A DNA stretch of 64,000 nucleotides from Comamonadaceae bacterium (lineage in GTDB: Bacteria > Pseudomonadota > Gammaproteobacteria > Burkholderiales > Burkholderiaceae_C), in assembly GCA_947476465.1 (NCBI GenBank), contig CANJQN010000001.1:162788-226787 (forward strand), written 5' to 3'. Each line of letters opens with the position of its first letter. Positions within the stretch are counted from its first letter, which is position 1. Position numbers and translations under genes: made by a program. Under the pieces are notes generated by a model, which ran no database searches, was not told the DNA's origin, and saw only the letters and a list, made by a program, of their open reading frames with translations. This document shows positions 33,249-41,523 of this stretch, one piece after another.

Positions 33249-34418
33249 TCAGCCGGTCTTGCTCTTGTTGCGAAAGCCCGAGAACATGTCGCGGCCGATG
33301 ATGTGCTTCATGACCTCGATGGAGCCGCCAGCGATCTTGACGATGCGGGCGTCGGCGTAGGCACGGGAGATCGGGTATTCCCACATGTAGCCCCAACCGC
33401 CGAACAGCTGCAGGCATTCGTCGACCACCTTGCAGTGCATGTTGGACATCCACATTTTGGCCATGGCGGCGTCGATGGGGCCGAGCTCGCCGCGCATGAA
33501 GGCGGCGATGCAGCGGTCGGTGAAGACGCGGCCCACCGCAGCCTCGGTCTTGAGCTCGGCCAGCTTGAACTGGGTGTTCTGGAAGTCGCCGATGGTGCCG
33601 CCGAAGGCCTTGCGGTTGCCCGTGTAGTCGACGGTGTACTCGATCACGGTCTCGGCCACGGTGGCCGAGCGGATGGCCTGGGCCAGGCGCTCTTGCGCCA
33701 GCTTGGTCATCATCAACTCAAAGCCCTTGCCCTCCTCGCCCAGCATGGCCGAGGCCGGCACCCGCAGGTCATCGAAAAACAGCTCGGAGGTGTCCTGGGC
33801 TTTCATGCCCAGCTTCTCGAGGTTCTTGCCGCGGCGGAAACCCGGCAGGCTGGTGTCGACCAGGAACAAGGTGACGCCCTTGGCGCCGGCCGAGGTGTCG
33901 GTCTTGGTGGCCAGCACGAGCACGTCACACAACTGACCGTTCGAGATGAACACCTTCTGACCGTTGATGACGAAGTCGTCGCCGTCGCGCACGGCACGGG
34001 TGCGAATGGCCTTGAGGTCGGAGCCGGCATGCGGCTCGGTCATCCCCAGCGAGCCGATGGCCTCGCCAGTGACCATCTTGGGCAACCAGTGCTTCTTTTG
34101 CTGCTCGGTGCCGAAGCTGGCGACGTAGGTGGCCACCAGGTCACAGTGGATCAAAAAACCCGGGCCGGTGAAGCCGGAGCGCGCCATTTCCTCGAACACC
34201 ACCACGTCGAACAGGTAGTCGGCACCGGCGCCGCCGTACTGCTCGGGCACGGTGCAGCACAGCAGGCCGGCCGCACCGGCCTCGCGCCACAGCTGCCGCG
34301 GCACAAGGCCCTCGTGCTCCCACTGGGCGTGAAAGGGCGCGATTTCCTTTTCGATGAAGCGCCGCACCATGGTGCGAAAACCTTCATGGTCGGCGTTGAA
34401 CAGTTCGCGTTGGAGCAT
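33249..34418 (-). CDS. Acyl-CoA dehydrogenase (long-chain/isovaleryl catalytic type)
   Basis: This 389-residue ACAD has GMTEPHAGSDLKAIRT (125-140) and NRKAFGG near 268. The base sits at Glu243 (QERL), as in long-chain and isovaleryl-CoA dehydrogenases; the MCAD position is Gly (IAGGSIEV). It heads the operon dehydrogenase, DECR-like SDR, ligase. An AliB-like role (cyclohexanecarboxyl-CoA dehydrogenase) feeding the BadH/BadI enzymes encoded nearby is attractive but is inference. A GTACRC operator lies about 80 bp upstream, so it is likely co-regulated with the ligase, BadH-like and other promoters. Confidence 0.9.
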   Translation of the reverse strand: MLQRELFNADHEGFRTMVRRFIEKEIAPFHAQWEHEGLVPRQLWREAGAAGLLCCTVPEQYGGAGADYLFDVVVFEEMARSGFTGPGFLIHCDLVATYVASFGTEQQKKHWLPKMVTGEAIGSLGMTEPHAGSDLKAIRTRAVRDGDDFVINGQKVFISNGQLCDVLVLATKTDTSAGAKGVTLFLVDTSLPGFRRGKNLEKLGMKAQDTSELFFDDLRVPASAMLGEEGKGFELMMTKLAQERLAQAIRSATVAETVIEYTVDYTGNRKAFGGTIGDFQNTQFKLAELKTEAAVGRVFTDRCIAAFMRGELGPIDAAMAKMWMSNMHCKVVDECLQLFGGWGYMWEYPISRAYADARIVKIAGGSIEVMKHIIGRDMFSGFRNKSKTG

Positions 34419-34497
34419 GGGGCGCTCGCTTTCTTCGGATCAATAGGACGTGGAGAGGTCTGGCAGCTTCTCGGCAATCAACGACAAGATGCACACG

Positions 34498-34511
34498 GTA
34501 CGCATGTGTAC
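34498..34511 (+). promoter_or_regulatory. GTACRC operator site 1
   Basis: GTACGCATGTGTAC matches RTACGCNNGTGNAC exactly and is itself a 12-of-14 palindrome. It lies between the thioesterase stop and the acyl-CoA dehydrogenase start, on the upstream side of the minus-strand dehydrogenase operon. On the minus strand TACAGT next to it could serve as a -10 box. Confidence 0.6.
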
Positions 34512-34579
34512 TGTATCACCGGGCCACGTCCGCAACAGCGGGAGAACCCCAATGGCCTGAGGACAAGCGGCTCGGCCGG

Positions 34580-35071
34580 TCAGCGCCGTGGCATCCCGGG
34601 CAGCGCCAGAGCGTGGTCGCTGCCTGTGTCCGGCAGCAGCGGGCCGCGCCGGAACACGCCGCTGGTGCGCACAGCCAACTCGCCATCGGCATAGATCAGC
34701 CCTTGCGAAAACACCAGGTTCTTCGTGACCTTCAGGATCTGCGCCCGGCCATGGACCCAGCTGCCCAGCAGCGCCCGGCCGACGAAGTCCATCTGCAGGC
34801 TGATGGTGGGCAGGAACTGGCGCGGCATATCGACCTGGTAGTGGGCGGCGGTGGAAATCAGGATGTCGGCGAAGGTGCACAACATGCCGCCGTGACAGCC
34901 GCCCCCGGGGTTGGCGTGCTGCGGCAGCACCCGAAAGCCGAACTCGAGGGCTTGCTCGTGCCAACGGGCGAACAGCGGACCGCTGTGGGTGGCGAAGGTG
35001 CCACCCGCCTCTACCTGGGTCCATCCGGCGGGGACATCGATGGCAGGGTGTGTTTGCGTGACGTGGCTCAT
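34580..35071 (-). CDS. PaaI/hot-dog thioesterase family protein
   Basis: This 163-residue single hot-dog protein has the PaaI-type segment NPGGGCHGGMLCTFADI (55-71), where Asn, His-Gly-Gly and Asp shape the active site. Such enzymes release CoA from stalled or dead-end acyl-CoAs. The ATG overlaps the stop of the class I CoA-transferase gene (ATGA), so it is the last gene of the four-gene operon that begins with the BadI-like hydrolase. A CoA-recycling or relief role for the alicyclic pathway is likely; the exact thioester is not known. Confidence 0.85.
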   Translation of the reverse strand: MSHVTQTHPAIDVPAGWTQVEAGGTFATHSGPLFARWHEQALEFGFRVLPQHANPGGGCHGGMLCTFADILISTAAHYQVDMPRQFLPTISLQMDFVGRALLGSWVHGRAQILKVTKNLVFSQGLIYADGELAVRTSGVFRRGPLLPDTGSDHALALPGMPRR

Positions 35072-36306
35072 AGTTTCTTGCGCATCTGGGCCCAGGCTTC
35101 AACCAGGGCCGGGCGGTGGGCCGGGTCGGCGATGGCGATCAGAGCCTCGGCACGGGCGTTCAGGCCCAGGCCGCGCACCTGCGCGACACCGTGCTCGGTG
35201 ACCACCGCATCGGTGAGGTAGCGTGGCACCGTCACCAGCGCCTGGTCGGTGATGGCCGGCACGATGCGCGAGACGCTGCCGCCGCGCGCGGTGGACGGCA
35301 GGCAGGTGACCAGCCGTCCGCCTGGGGAGCGCTGCGCGCCCTGGCAATAGCATGGCAGGCCGCCCGAGCCGGCCAGGATGACGCCGCCCGTGCGCTCGGC
35401 GTTAACCTGGCCCAGCAGGTCCACCTCCACCCCGCCATTGACGGCAATGAAGCGCTCGGTCGCGGCGACGCGCTCCGGGTCGTGGGTCTGGCCGACGTCG
35501 GCCAGGTACAGATGCGGCAACGCCGCAGCGAACTCGCGCAGCGGGCCGTCACCAAGCACCACGCCGGTGAGCATGCGGGCGTCGCGGTCCATGGCCCCGG
35601 CGTCCCACATCGTTCGCAGCGCCGAGGGCAGCATGCCGCCATGAAAGCGCAGCCGGCGGTGATTGCCCAGCGCCTGGCCCAGCGACAGCGGCACCCCGCC
35701 GATGCCAAATTGCAGCGTGTCACCGTCGCGCACCAGAGTTGCCACATGCCGGCCAATGGCGCGCTCGGTGTCGCCCAGCACCGGGTCGGCGAAATCGATC
35801 AGCGCGGCCTCGGCCTCGACGATGTGGTCGAGCTCTGAGATGTGCACGCGAAAACTCGAATCGAGCCGCGGCAGCGCCGGGTTGATGTGCGCCACCCGCC
35901 GTCCGGCGCGCCGCCACACCAGCGGCACGAAGTCACAGGACAGGCCCGGGGCGCACCAGCCGTGGGCATCGGGTGGCGTGAGCTGGGCGATGGCCACGTC
36001 AAAGCGCGGGCCTTCACGCAACTCGCGCGCGATGCCCACGTAATCGAGCCCGATCACGTCGGCGCGGCCCTGCGCAATGCCCTTGCGCAGCGCGGGCGTC
36101 ATGAACCAGCCCAACTGCCGCGCCTCGGGGTGGATGGCCAGGTAATCGGTGCGGTCGATGCCCGGAAACTGCACGCTGGAGAAGGTGACCCCGCGCGCGC
36201 GCTCGGGGTCGGCCAGCAGCTCCTGGTGCAGCAGGGTCGACTCGTTGCTCATGGCCGGCGCCCAGACCCGAAGGCCCGGCGCCAGCACGTCCACCAGGCG
36301 CTTCAT
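35068..36306 (-). CDS. Acetyl-CoA hydrolase/4-hydroxybutyrate CoA-transferase family protein
   Basis: This 412-residue class I CoA-transferase has the C-terminal segments NGGVEVDLLGQVNAE, CLPSTARGGSVSRIVP and TEHGVAQVRGLG, close to 4-hydroxybutyrate and acetate CoA-transferases. Members use a Glu thioester intermediate to swap CoA between acids. ATG 36306 overlaps the preceding hydratase stop (ATGA), and its stop overlaps the thioesterase start, so all three are coupled. The open frame runs upstream to 36762 inside the previous gene without homology. It may reactivate the dicarboxylic or hydroxy acid products of ring opening; that is inference. Confidence 0.87.
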   Translation of the reverse strand: MKRLVDVLAPGLRVWAPAMSNESTLLHQELLADPERARGVTFSSVQFPGIDRTDYLAIHPEARQLGWFMTPALRKGIAQGRADVIGLDYVGIARELREGPRFDVAIAQLTPPDAHGWCAPGLSCDFVPLVWRRAGRRVAHINPALPRLDSSFRVHISELDHIVEAEAALIDFADPVLGDTERAIGRHVATLVRDGDTLQFGIGGVPLSLGQALGNHRRLRFHGGMLPSALRTMWDAGAMDRDARMLTGVVLGDGPLREFAAALPHLYLADVGQTHDPERVAATERFIAVNGGVEVDLLGQVNAERTGGVILAGSGGLPCYCQGAQRSPGGRLVTCLPSTARGGSVSRIVPAITDQALVTVPRYLTDAVVTEHGVAQVRGLGLNARAEALIAIADPAHRPALVEAWAQMRKKL

Positions 36307-37745
36307 GCAGCCTTGGGCTGATCGGCCAGCCAGATCAGCGGGCCGCCGCTCCAGGCGGGCGTCACGCCGGCCAGGCAGGCGGCCACGTCGGTGAAGGCCG
36401 GCTCCATGTCGGTCCAGGCGCTGGCCATGCGGGCCTGATCGGCCAGCGGCTTGCCGCGCAGCGCTTGCAGGCGGCTGCCCGGGCCGGGCGAACGCCAGGG
36501 CAACGACCACAGCTTGCTGGCGAGCACCGCGAAGGCGGCGGCGGCGGCATTGTCGGCGGTGGCGATCTCGAGCACGCGGCCGTAGGGACCGGCCGGCGCC
36601 AGCACCAGCTGCGTCCCCGCGCTGCTTGCGGCGGCGCCGTCCAGAACGCACAGCGTGGCGCGGTGCGTACGGCCCGCCGTGTCGGTGGCCTCCAGAGTGC
36701 CCGCAGGCAACGCGGCATCGGCTTGCTGCGGCAGCTTGACCTTGGCCAGGGCCTTGGCCCACTCGGCCGGGGCATCGGGCCCCACACGAAGCTGCGCAAT
36801 GGCGGCATCGGACGGCGGTGCGAGCTCACGGTCGGCCCGCAGCCGCTCCAGGAAAAGGGTGCGCACCATGTGCCCGGCCACCGGGTCGAACATCAAGCGC
36901 AAGAAGATGTTCATCTCCACCGCCGTGCCCTGGGCCAGCGGCAGACGGGCGCCGTCAAGCACGCAGTCGGTGATGGCGCTGTAGGCGGGGTAGTCACGGT
37001 AGTCGTCCGCGCTCACGCCGTGACGCGCCGCAACGCTCTGGGCCACGCCGGGGCCAGGCAAGAGCGCGTCGTCCAGCGACAGATGCGCAAACTTGCGCGT
37101 CATGTCCACTGGCGTGTGGTGCATGCCGCGCGCCAGGGCCTTGGCGGCATCGACCAGCGAGGCCGCGGGCGCCAGCTGCGTGGCCAGGCCGAGCTTGAGC
37201 GCGGTGGCCGGATCGACCGAACGGCCGGTCAGCAGCATGTCCATGCCGGTCTCGAAGCCCACCAGGCGCGGCAGGCGCTGGGTGCCGCCGGCGCCGGGCA
37301 GCAGGCCCCAGCGCACCTCGGGCAAGCCCAACTGCACCTTGGGATCATCAACCACCACCCGCTCGCGGCAGGCCATGGTGAGCTCCAGGCCACCGCCCAG
37401 CGCCAGGCCGTTGCAGGCGGCGACGAACGGTTTGGCCGAGGCCTCCAGCCGCACGAACTGGCGGCCCAGCCGGCCGCAGGCCTCGAACATCTGTTCGTGG
37501 GTGCTGGTGCGTGCGGCATCGGTGTAGCCGCGCACCATCGCCAGATCGGCGCCGGCCAGGAAGGTCGGCTTGGCGGAGGTGATGACGCAACTGCGTACGG
37601 CGTCGTCGCTGTCGACACGGTCCATCAGCGCGTCGATCGCATCCATCAGCTCGACGGAAAACACGTTCATCGAGCGGCCAGGCATGTCGATGGTGGCCAG
37701 CAGCACGCCATCGGCGTCCAGCTCGGTGCGGATCTGTGGATTCAC
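36303..37745 (-). CDS. Enoyl-CoA hydratase domain fused to an unassigned C-terminal domain
   Basis: Residues 1-190 are a crotonase domain of the FadB/FadJ kind, with both catalytic glutamates: Glu121 (GGGLELTMAC) and Glu143 (GLPEVRWGLLPG). In FadB the next part would be a 3-hydroxyacyl-CoA dehydrogenase with a GxGxxG loop. Here residues about 200-480 have no such motif and instead form an Ala-rich region I cannot place (VLDGAAASSAGTQLVLAPAG near the middle). It lies 16 bp after the BadI-like stop and overlaps the CoA-transferase gene. The hydratase activity is likely real; the C-terminal role is open. Confidence 0.8.
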   Translation of the reverse strand: MNPQIRTELDADGVLLATIDMPGRSMNVFSVELMDAIDALMDRVDSDDAVRSCVITSAKPTFLAGADLAMVRGYTDAARTSTHEQMFEACGRLGRQFVRLEASAKPFVAACNGLALGGGLELTMACRERVVVDDPKVQLGLPEVRWGLLPGAGGTQRLPRLVGFETGMDMLLTGRSVDPATALKLGLATQLAPAASLVDAAKALARGMHHTPVDMTRKFAHLSLDDALLPGPGVAQSVAARHGVSADDYRDYPAYSAITDCVLDGARLPLAQGTAVEMNIFLRLMFDPVAGHMVRTLFLERLRADRELAPPSDAAIAQLRVGPDAPAEWAKALAKVKLPQQADAALPAGTLEATDTAGRTHRATLCVLDGAAASSAGTQLVLAPAGPYGRVLEIATADNAAAAAFAVLASKLWSLPWRSPGPGSRLQALRGKPLADQARMASAWTDMEPAFTDVAACLAGVTPAWSGGPLIWLADQPKAA

Positions 37746-37761
37746 GGCGACGCCTTGTGGG

Positions 37762-38556
37762 TCAGGCGAACTTCTTGAAGTCGGGCTTGCGGCGCTCGTT
37801 GAAGGCGCGCACGCCTTCCTTGGACTCTTCGGTCTGGTAGAAGTGCTTGACGGTCTGGATGCCCTGGAAGCTGATGCCGCGGATGCTTTCGCTGTCAGCG
37901 GCGAACGAGCGCTTGATGATGGTCAGCGCGGTCGGGCTCATCTCGTTGATGTCCTTGCACCACAGGTCGACTTCGGCTTCGAGCTGGTCATGCGGCACGA
38001 CCTTGTTCACCAGGCCCATTGCGGCCGCTTCGGTGGCGCTGTAGCGCAGGCAGCGGAACCAGATCTCGCGGGCCTTCTTCTCGCCGACGATGCGGGCCAA
38101 GTAGGCGGTGCCCCAGCCCGGATCGGCCGAGCCGACCTTGGGGCCGACCTGGCCGAAGGTGGCCTTCTCGCTGGCGATGGTCAAATCGCAGATGGTGGCA
38201 AACACATTGCCGCCGCCAATCGCGAAGCCCTGCACCTTGGCGATCGACACCTTGCGCAGGTCGCGCAGGGCCGTCTGCATCTCTTCGATGGGCATGCCCA
38301 CCGTGCCGCGCGGGCCGTACAGGCCGTCTTCCGACAAGTGCACCTTCTGGTCTCCGCCGGTACAAAACGCCTTGTCGCCGGCGCCCGAAAGCACCATCAC
38401 GTTGGCGCTTCTTTCCTCGTCGGCGCGGTGCAGCGCGTCGATCATCTCCTCCAGCGTCTGCAGGCGGAAGGCGTTGTACACCTCCGGCCGGTTGATGGTG
38501 ATGCGCACGACGCCGTCGCGCACTTCATAGAGGATGTCCTTGTATTCCTTGGTCAT
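37762..38556 (-). CDS. badI: BadI-like 2-ketocyclohexanecarboxyl-CoA hydrolase
   Basis: This 264-residue crotonase-superfamily protein resembles BadI of Rhodopseudomonas palustris over its whole length: CTGGDQ, YGPRGTVGMPIEE, VQGFAIGGGNVFATICDL, FGQVGPKVGSADPGWGTA and VVGEKKAREIW-type segments are shared. BadI, a MenB relative, hydrolytically opens 2-ketocyclohexanecarboxyl-CoA to pimelyl-CoA. ATG 38556 has a GGAG site 10 bp upstream and replaces an in-frame TTG at 38568. It heads the four-gene operon of hydratase, CoA-transferase and thioesterase. A BadH-like dehydrogenase is encoded 182 bp upstream across a repeat. Confidence 0.88.
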   Translation of the reverse strand: MTKEYKDILYEVRDGVVRITINRPEVYNAFRLQTLEEMIDALHRADEERSANVMVLSGAGDKAFCTGGDQKVHLSEDGLYGPRGTVGMPIEEMQTALRDLRKVSIAKVQGFAIGGGNVFATICDLTIASEKATFGQVGPKVGSADPGWGTAYLARIVGEKKAREIWFRCLRYSATEAAAMGLVNKVVPHDQLEAEVDLWCKDINEMSPTALTIIKRSFAADSESIRGISFQGIQTVKHFYQTEESKEGVRAFNERRKPDFKKFA

Positions 38557-38626
38557 GGTCGTCTCCAAATAAACGGTTCGAGAAAATGTCTTATTGATGT
38601 TTTCGTATTTGACGACACGTCATCAT

Positions 38627-38700
38627 CCGTTCGCCCTGAGCTTGGCCTGTCCTGAGCTTGACGAAGGGTCGAAGGGCTTCGACAAGCTCAGCCCGAACGG
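38627..38700. repeat. Inverted intergenic repeat (CCGTTCG...CGAACGG type)
   Basis: CCGTTCGCCCTGAGCTTG (38627-38644) is inverted, with two mismatches, at 38683-38700. Inside, GTCGAAGGGCTTCGAC forms another hairpin. This is a common dispersed repeat type in beta- and gammaproteobacteria. It sits between the BadH-like and BadI-like genes and may split or attenuate their shared transcript. Confidence 0.65.
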
Positions 38701-38738
38701 AAGGGGGTGTCATGAGTTATGAAAGCCTCAATAGTCAG

Positions 38739-39509
38739 TTACCCATGCATCGACAGGCCGCCGGAGACGCTGATGGTCTGGCCGGTCATGAAGGCGGCGT
38801 CGTCGCTGGCCAGGAAAGCCACCAGGCCCGGGTAGTCGTCGGGCACGCCGATGCGGCCCAGCGGCACGCCGCGCACCATGGCGTCGCGGATCTTGGCGCC
38901 CTGCTCGCCGGTGCCGACAAAAGCGGTCATGGCGGGCGTGTCGGTGGGGCCGGGGCAGACGGTGTTGACCGTCACGTTTGAGCGCGCCACCTCGCGGGCC
39001 AGCGCCTTGGCGAAGGCGATGGTCGCGCCCTTGCACCCCGAATACACCACTTCACCACTGGAGCCGACCCGGCCCGCGTCGGAGGCGATGTTGATGATCC
39101 GGCCGGACTTGCGCTGGGCCATGCCCTGGCCGACCGCGTGCGTCATGTGCAGCGGGCCGAACCAGTTGATCGAGGTGACCTTCTTCCAGAAGGCCTCGTC
39201 AGTCTTGAGGAAGGGTATGGGGGCGTCCCAACCGGCGTTGTTGACCAGGATGTCGGTGCCTTGGCCGGACTGCTGCTCGAAGCTGGCCACGGCCGCCGTG
39301 ACGGCGCTGTAGTCGGTGATGTCACAGGTGACGGCGACGGCCTTGCCGCCCGCCGCCACGATCGCGGCCACGGTCTGGCCGGCGCCGTCGGCATTGATGT
39401 CGAACACGCCGACGGTGATGCCCTCGGCGCCCAGGCGGGTGGCGATGGCGCGGCCGATGCCGCTGCCGGCGCCAGTGACGATGGCGGTCTTGCCTTGCAG
39501 TCCTCGCAT
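38739..39509 (-). CDS. badH: BadH-like 2-hydroxycyclohexanecarboxyl-CoA dehydrogenase (SDR)
   Basis: This 256-residue classical SDR has TGAGSGIG, NNAGWDAP and the catalytic YSGCK. Segments such as RIINIASDAGRVGSSGEVVY, VNTVCPGPTDTPA and TGQTISVSGGL are close to BadH of R. palustris, which oxidises 2-hydroxycyclohexanecarboxyl-CoA to the 2-keto form for BadI. Presence of a BadI-like gene next to it supports the assignment. Its promoter region carries the divergent operator pair shared with the AliA-like ligase gene, and a 9-bp hairpin in the leader (39545-39568). Confidence 0.87.
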   Translation of the reverse strand: MRGLQGKTAIVTGAGSGIGRAIATRLGAEGITVGVFDINADGAGQTVAAIVAAGGKAVAVTCDITDYSAVTAAVASFEQQSGQGTDILVNNAGWDAPIPFLKTDEAFWKKVTSINWFGPLHMTHAVGQGMAQRKSGRIINIASDAGRVGSSGEVVYSGCKGATIAFAKALAREVARSNVTVNTVCPGPTDTPAMTAFVGTGEQGAKIRDAMVRGVPLGRIGVPDDYPGLVAFLASDDAAFMTGQTISVSGGLSMHG

Positions 39510-39642
39510 TCAGATTCTCCAGTGACAAACGAAAGAAAATTGGTCCCTTCGACCGCCGCGTCGAAGGGGCCGGCCGAAGGGGGATCACAAGCGGTCAGGC
39601 AGATCTCGCGCCAGGCCGCCGTGTTTTATTCTGTGATGGATG

Positions 39643-39656
39643 ATACGCTAGTGAAC
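39643..39656 (+). promoter_or_regulatory. GTACRC operator site 2
   Basis: ATACGCTAGTGAAC is an exact match to RTACGCNNGTGNAC. TATAAG (39657-39662), five of six to a -10 box, abuts it. It lies about 134 bp upstream of the BadH-like gene start. Confidence 0.6.
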
Positions 39657-39799
39657 TATAAGGCCGCAAGCCAACTACCCCACCTCCCGACCCGGGTTTT
39701 CCCCATTTGGCAGCCACCCTATCAGGCCAATTTCGGCGCGGAACACGACCCAGGGTTTACCCTAGCGTTTTTCCTCAGGTGAACGGGGATGCAGGGGCA

Positions 39800-39817
39800 T
39801 ACGGTACAGTACCGTAC
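39800..39817. promoter_or_regulatory. GTACRC operator site 3 within a 17-bp perfect palindrome
   Basis: TACGGTACAGTACCGTA (39800-39816) is a perfect palindrome around a central A. On the minus strand 39817-39804 reads GTACGGTACTGTAC, two mismatches from RTACGCNNGTGNAC. TACTAT (39815-39820) is a possible -10 box for the ligase gene starting at 39870. Confidence 0.5.
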
Positions 39818-39869
39818 TATATCCGACCGGGGTTTCCCCGTGCCCCGCCTCGCAGGAGACCCAGCCTCG

Positions 39870-41498
39870 ATGAACACCCCCCGTTTCGACGCCGCCGCCC
39901 ACGCCCGCGCCATGCGCGAGCAGGGTTTCTGGCGCGACACCACCTACGACGATTTCCTGATGCGCACGGTCGCGGCCACGCCCGACAAGCTCGCTGTCGT
40001 GGCGTACCGCACCGACCGCGAAGGCACGCAAGAGTTCACCTACCGCGCCTTCGCCGACCTGGTCGCCCGGGTGGCCGCCTCACTGCGCGGCCTGGGCGTG
40101 GGCCCGGGCGACATCGTGGCCCTGCAGGTGCCCAACTGGTGGGAGTTCGTGGTGACGGTCCTGGCGGCCAACCGCATCGGCGCGGTGGTCAACCCGCTGA
40201 TGCCCATCTTCCGCGAGCGCGAGCTGTCCTACATGCTGGGCTTCGCGCAGGCCAAGGTACTGGTGGTCCCGCGCCTGTTCCGGGGCTTCGACCACGAGGC
40301 CATGGCGCGCGAGCTCCAGCCCGGCCTGCCGCAACTGCGGCATGTGATCGTGATCGACGGCCAGGGCGACAACAGCTTCGACAAGATGCTGCTGTCGGGC
40401 ACCGACCGGCTGGCGCCGAGCCAGCCGCCGCTGCTGGCGCCCGACGCCATGGCGGTGATGATGTTCACCTCCGGCACCACCGGCTCGCCCAAGGGCGTGA
40501 TGCACAGCACCAATACCCTGGTGGCCAACAGCCACTCGCTGGCGGAACGCTTCGGCCTGACCGCCGACGACGTGCTGCTGGCCTGCTCACCGCTGGGCCA
40601 CATGACGGGCTACGCCGCCGTGTTGAACCTGAGCCTGTCCATCGGCGCAACCATGGTGCTGCAGGACATCTGGGAAGTGAAGCGCGGCGTCACGATCATG
40701 GCCGACGAGGGCGTGACCTACAGCGCGGCTTCCACGCCATTCCTTTCGGACATCGTCGAGACCGTCGCGGCTGGCGCGCCCCGGCCGCAGCGGCTGCGCT
40801 CGTTCCTGTGCGGCGGCGCGCCGATCCCGCCGGTGCTGATCGAGCGCGCCGCGCGCGAGCTCGGCCTGACCGTCTGCTCGCTGTTCGGCATGACTGAGTC
40901 CTTGTCGTGCACCCTGACCGAGCCTTCCCGCGCGCACGACAAATCGGCCACCACCGACGGCCGGGCGCTGGAAGGGGTGGGCTTGAAAGTGGTCGATAAC
41001 GAGGGCAAGGAATGCCCGCGCGGGACGACCGGCCGCTTGCTGACCAGTGGCGCGCAGATGTTCCTGGGCTATTTCAAGCGCCCGGACATCGAGACTTTCG
41101 ACGATGAAGGCTGGTTCGACACCGGAGACCTGGCCTACATGGACGACGAGGGCTACCTACGCATCAACGGCCGAACCAAGGACGTGCTGATCCGCGGCGG
41201 CGAGAACGTGCCCGTGGTCGAGATCGAGGCACTGCTGTATCAGCACCCGGGCGTCGCCGTCGCTGCGCTGGTGGGCTACCCCGACGCCCGCCTGGGCGAG
41301 CGGGGCTGCGCCTTTGTGACGCTTCGCCCGGGCGCCAGCCTCACCCTGGCACAGTTGCAGGCTTACATGGCCCAGTGCAAGGTGGCCAAGACCTACTGGC
41401 CCGAGCGACTGGAGATCCTGCAGGACATGCCGCGCACCCCCGCCGGCAAGATTCAGAAGTTCAAGCTGCGTGAGATGGCTGCGGGTGAGCAGAAATGA
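39870..41498 (+). CDS. AMP-dependent acyl-CoA ligase, AliA (cyclohexanecarboxylate-CoA ligase)-like
   Basis: This 542-residue ANL enzyme has the P-loop MMFTSGTTGSPKGV (197-210), the LPNWWEF-like VPNWWEF (88-94) seen in AliA-type ligases, and adenylation Lys527 in TPAGKIQKF. It is divergent from the BadH-like gene and shares its operator region, which supports activation of an alicyclic acid as the pathway's entry step. ATG 39870 begins the conserved domain; an in-frame start at 39789 would place operator DNA inside the coding region. A close paralogue is at 47643-49286 with the same type of promoter. Confidence 0.9.
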   Translation: MNTPRFDAAAHARAMREQGFWRDTTYDDFLMRTVAATPDKLAVVAYRTDREGTQEFTYRAFADLVARVAASLRGLGVGPGDIVALQVPNWWEFVVTVLAANRIGAVVNPLMPIFRERELSYMLGFAQAKVLVVPRLFRGFDHEAMARELQPGLPQLRHVIVIDGQGDNSFDKMLLSGTDRLAPSQPPLLAPDAMAVMMFTSGTTGSPKGVMHSTNTLVANSHSLAERFGLTADDVLLACSPLGHMTGYAAVLNLSLSIGATMVLQDIWEVKRGVTIMADEGVTYSAASTPFLSDIVETVAAGAPRPQRLRSFLCGGAPIPPVLIERAARELGLTVCSLFGMTESLSCTLTEPSRAHDKSATTDGRALEGVGLKVVDNEGKECPRGTTGRLLTSGAQMFLGYFKRPDIETFDDEGWFDTGDLAYMDDEGYLRINGRTKDVLIRGGENVPVVEIEALLYQHPGVAVAALVGYPDARLGERGCAFVTLRPGASLTLAQLQAYMAQCKVAKTYWPERLEILQDMPRTPAGKIQKFKLREMAAGEQK

Positions 41499-41523
41499 GC
41501 GCCGCGCCGAGCGTGGGGGCCAC

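Larger units (their letters stand above)
39510..39869. other. Divergent control region between BadH-like and AliA-like genes
   Basis: This 360-bp gap has no gene. From left to right it holds a hairpin CCCTTCGAC/GTCGAAGGG (39545-39568), GTACRC operator site 2 (39643-39656) with TATAAG just after it, an unremarkable middle, operator site 3 within a 17-bp perfect palindrome (39800-39816), and AGGAGA (39854-39859), a candidate ribosome-binding site 10 bp before the ligase ATG. Confidence 0.5.
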
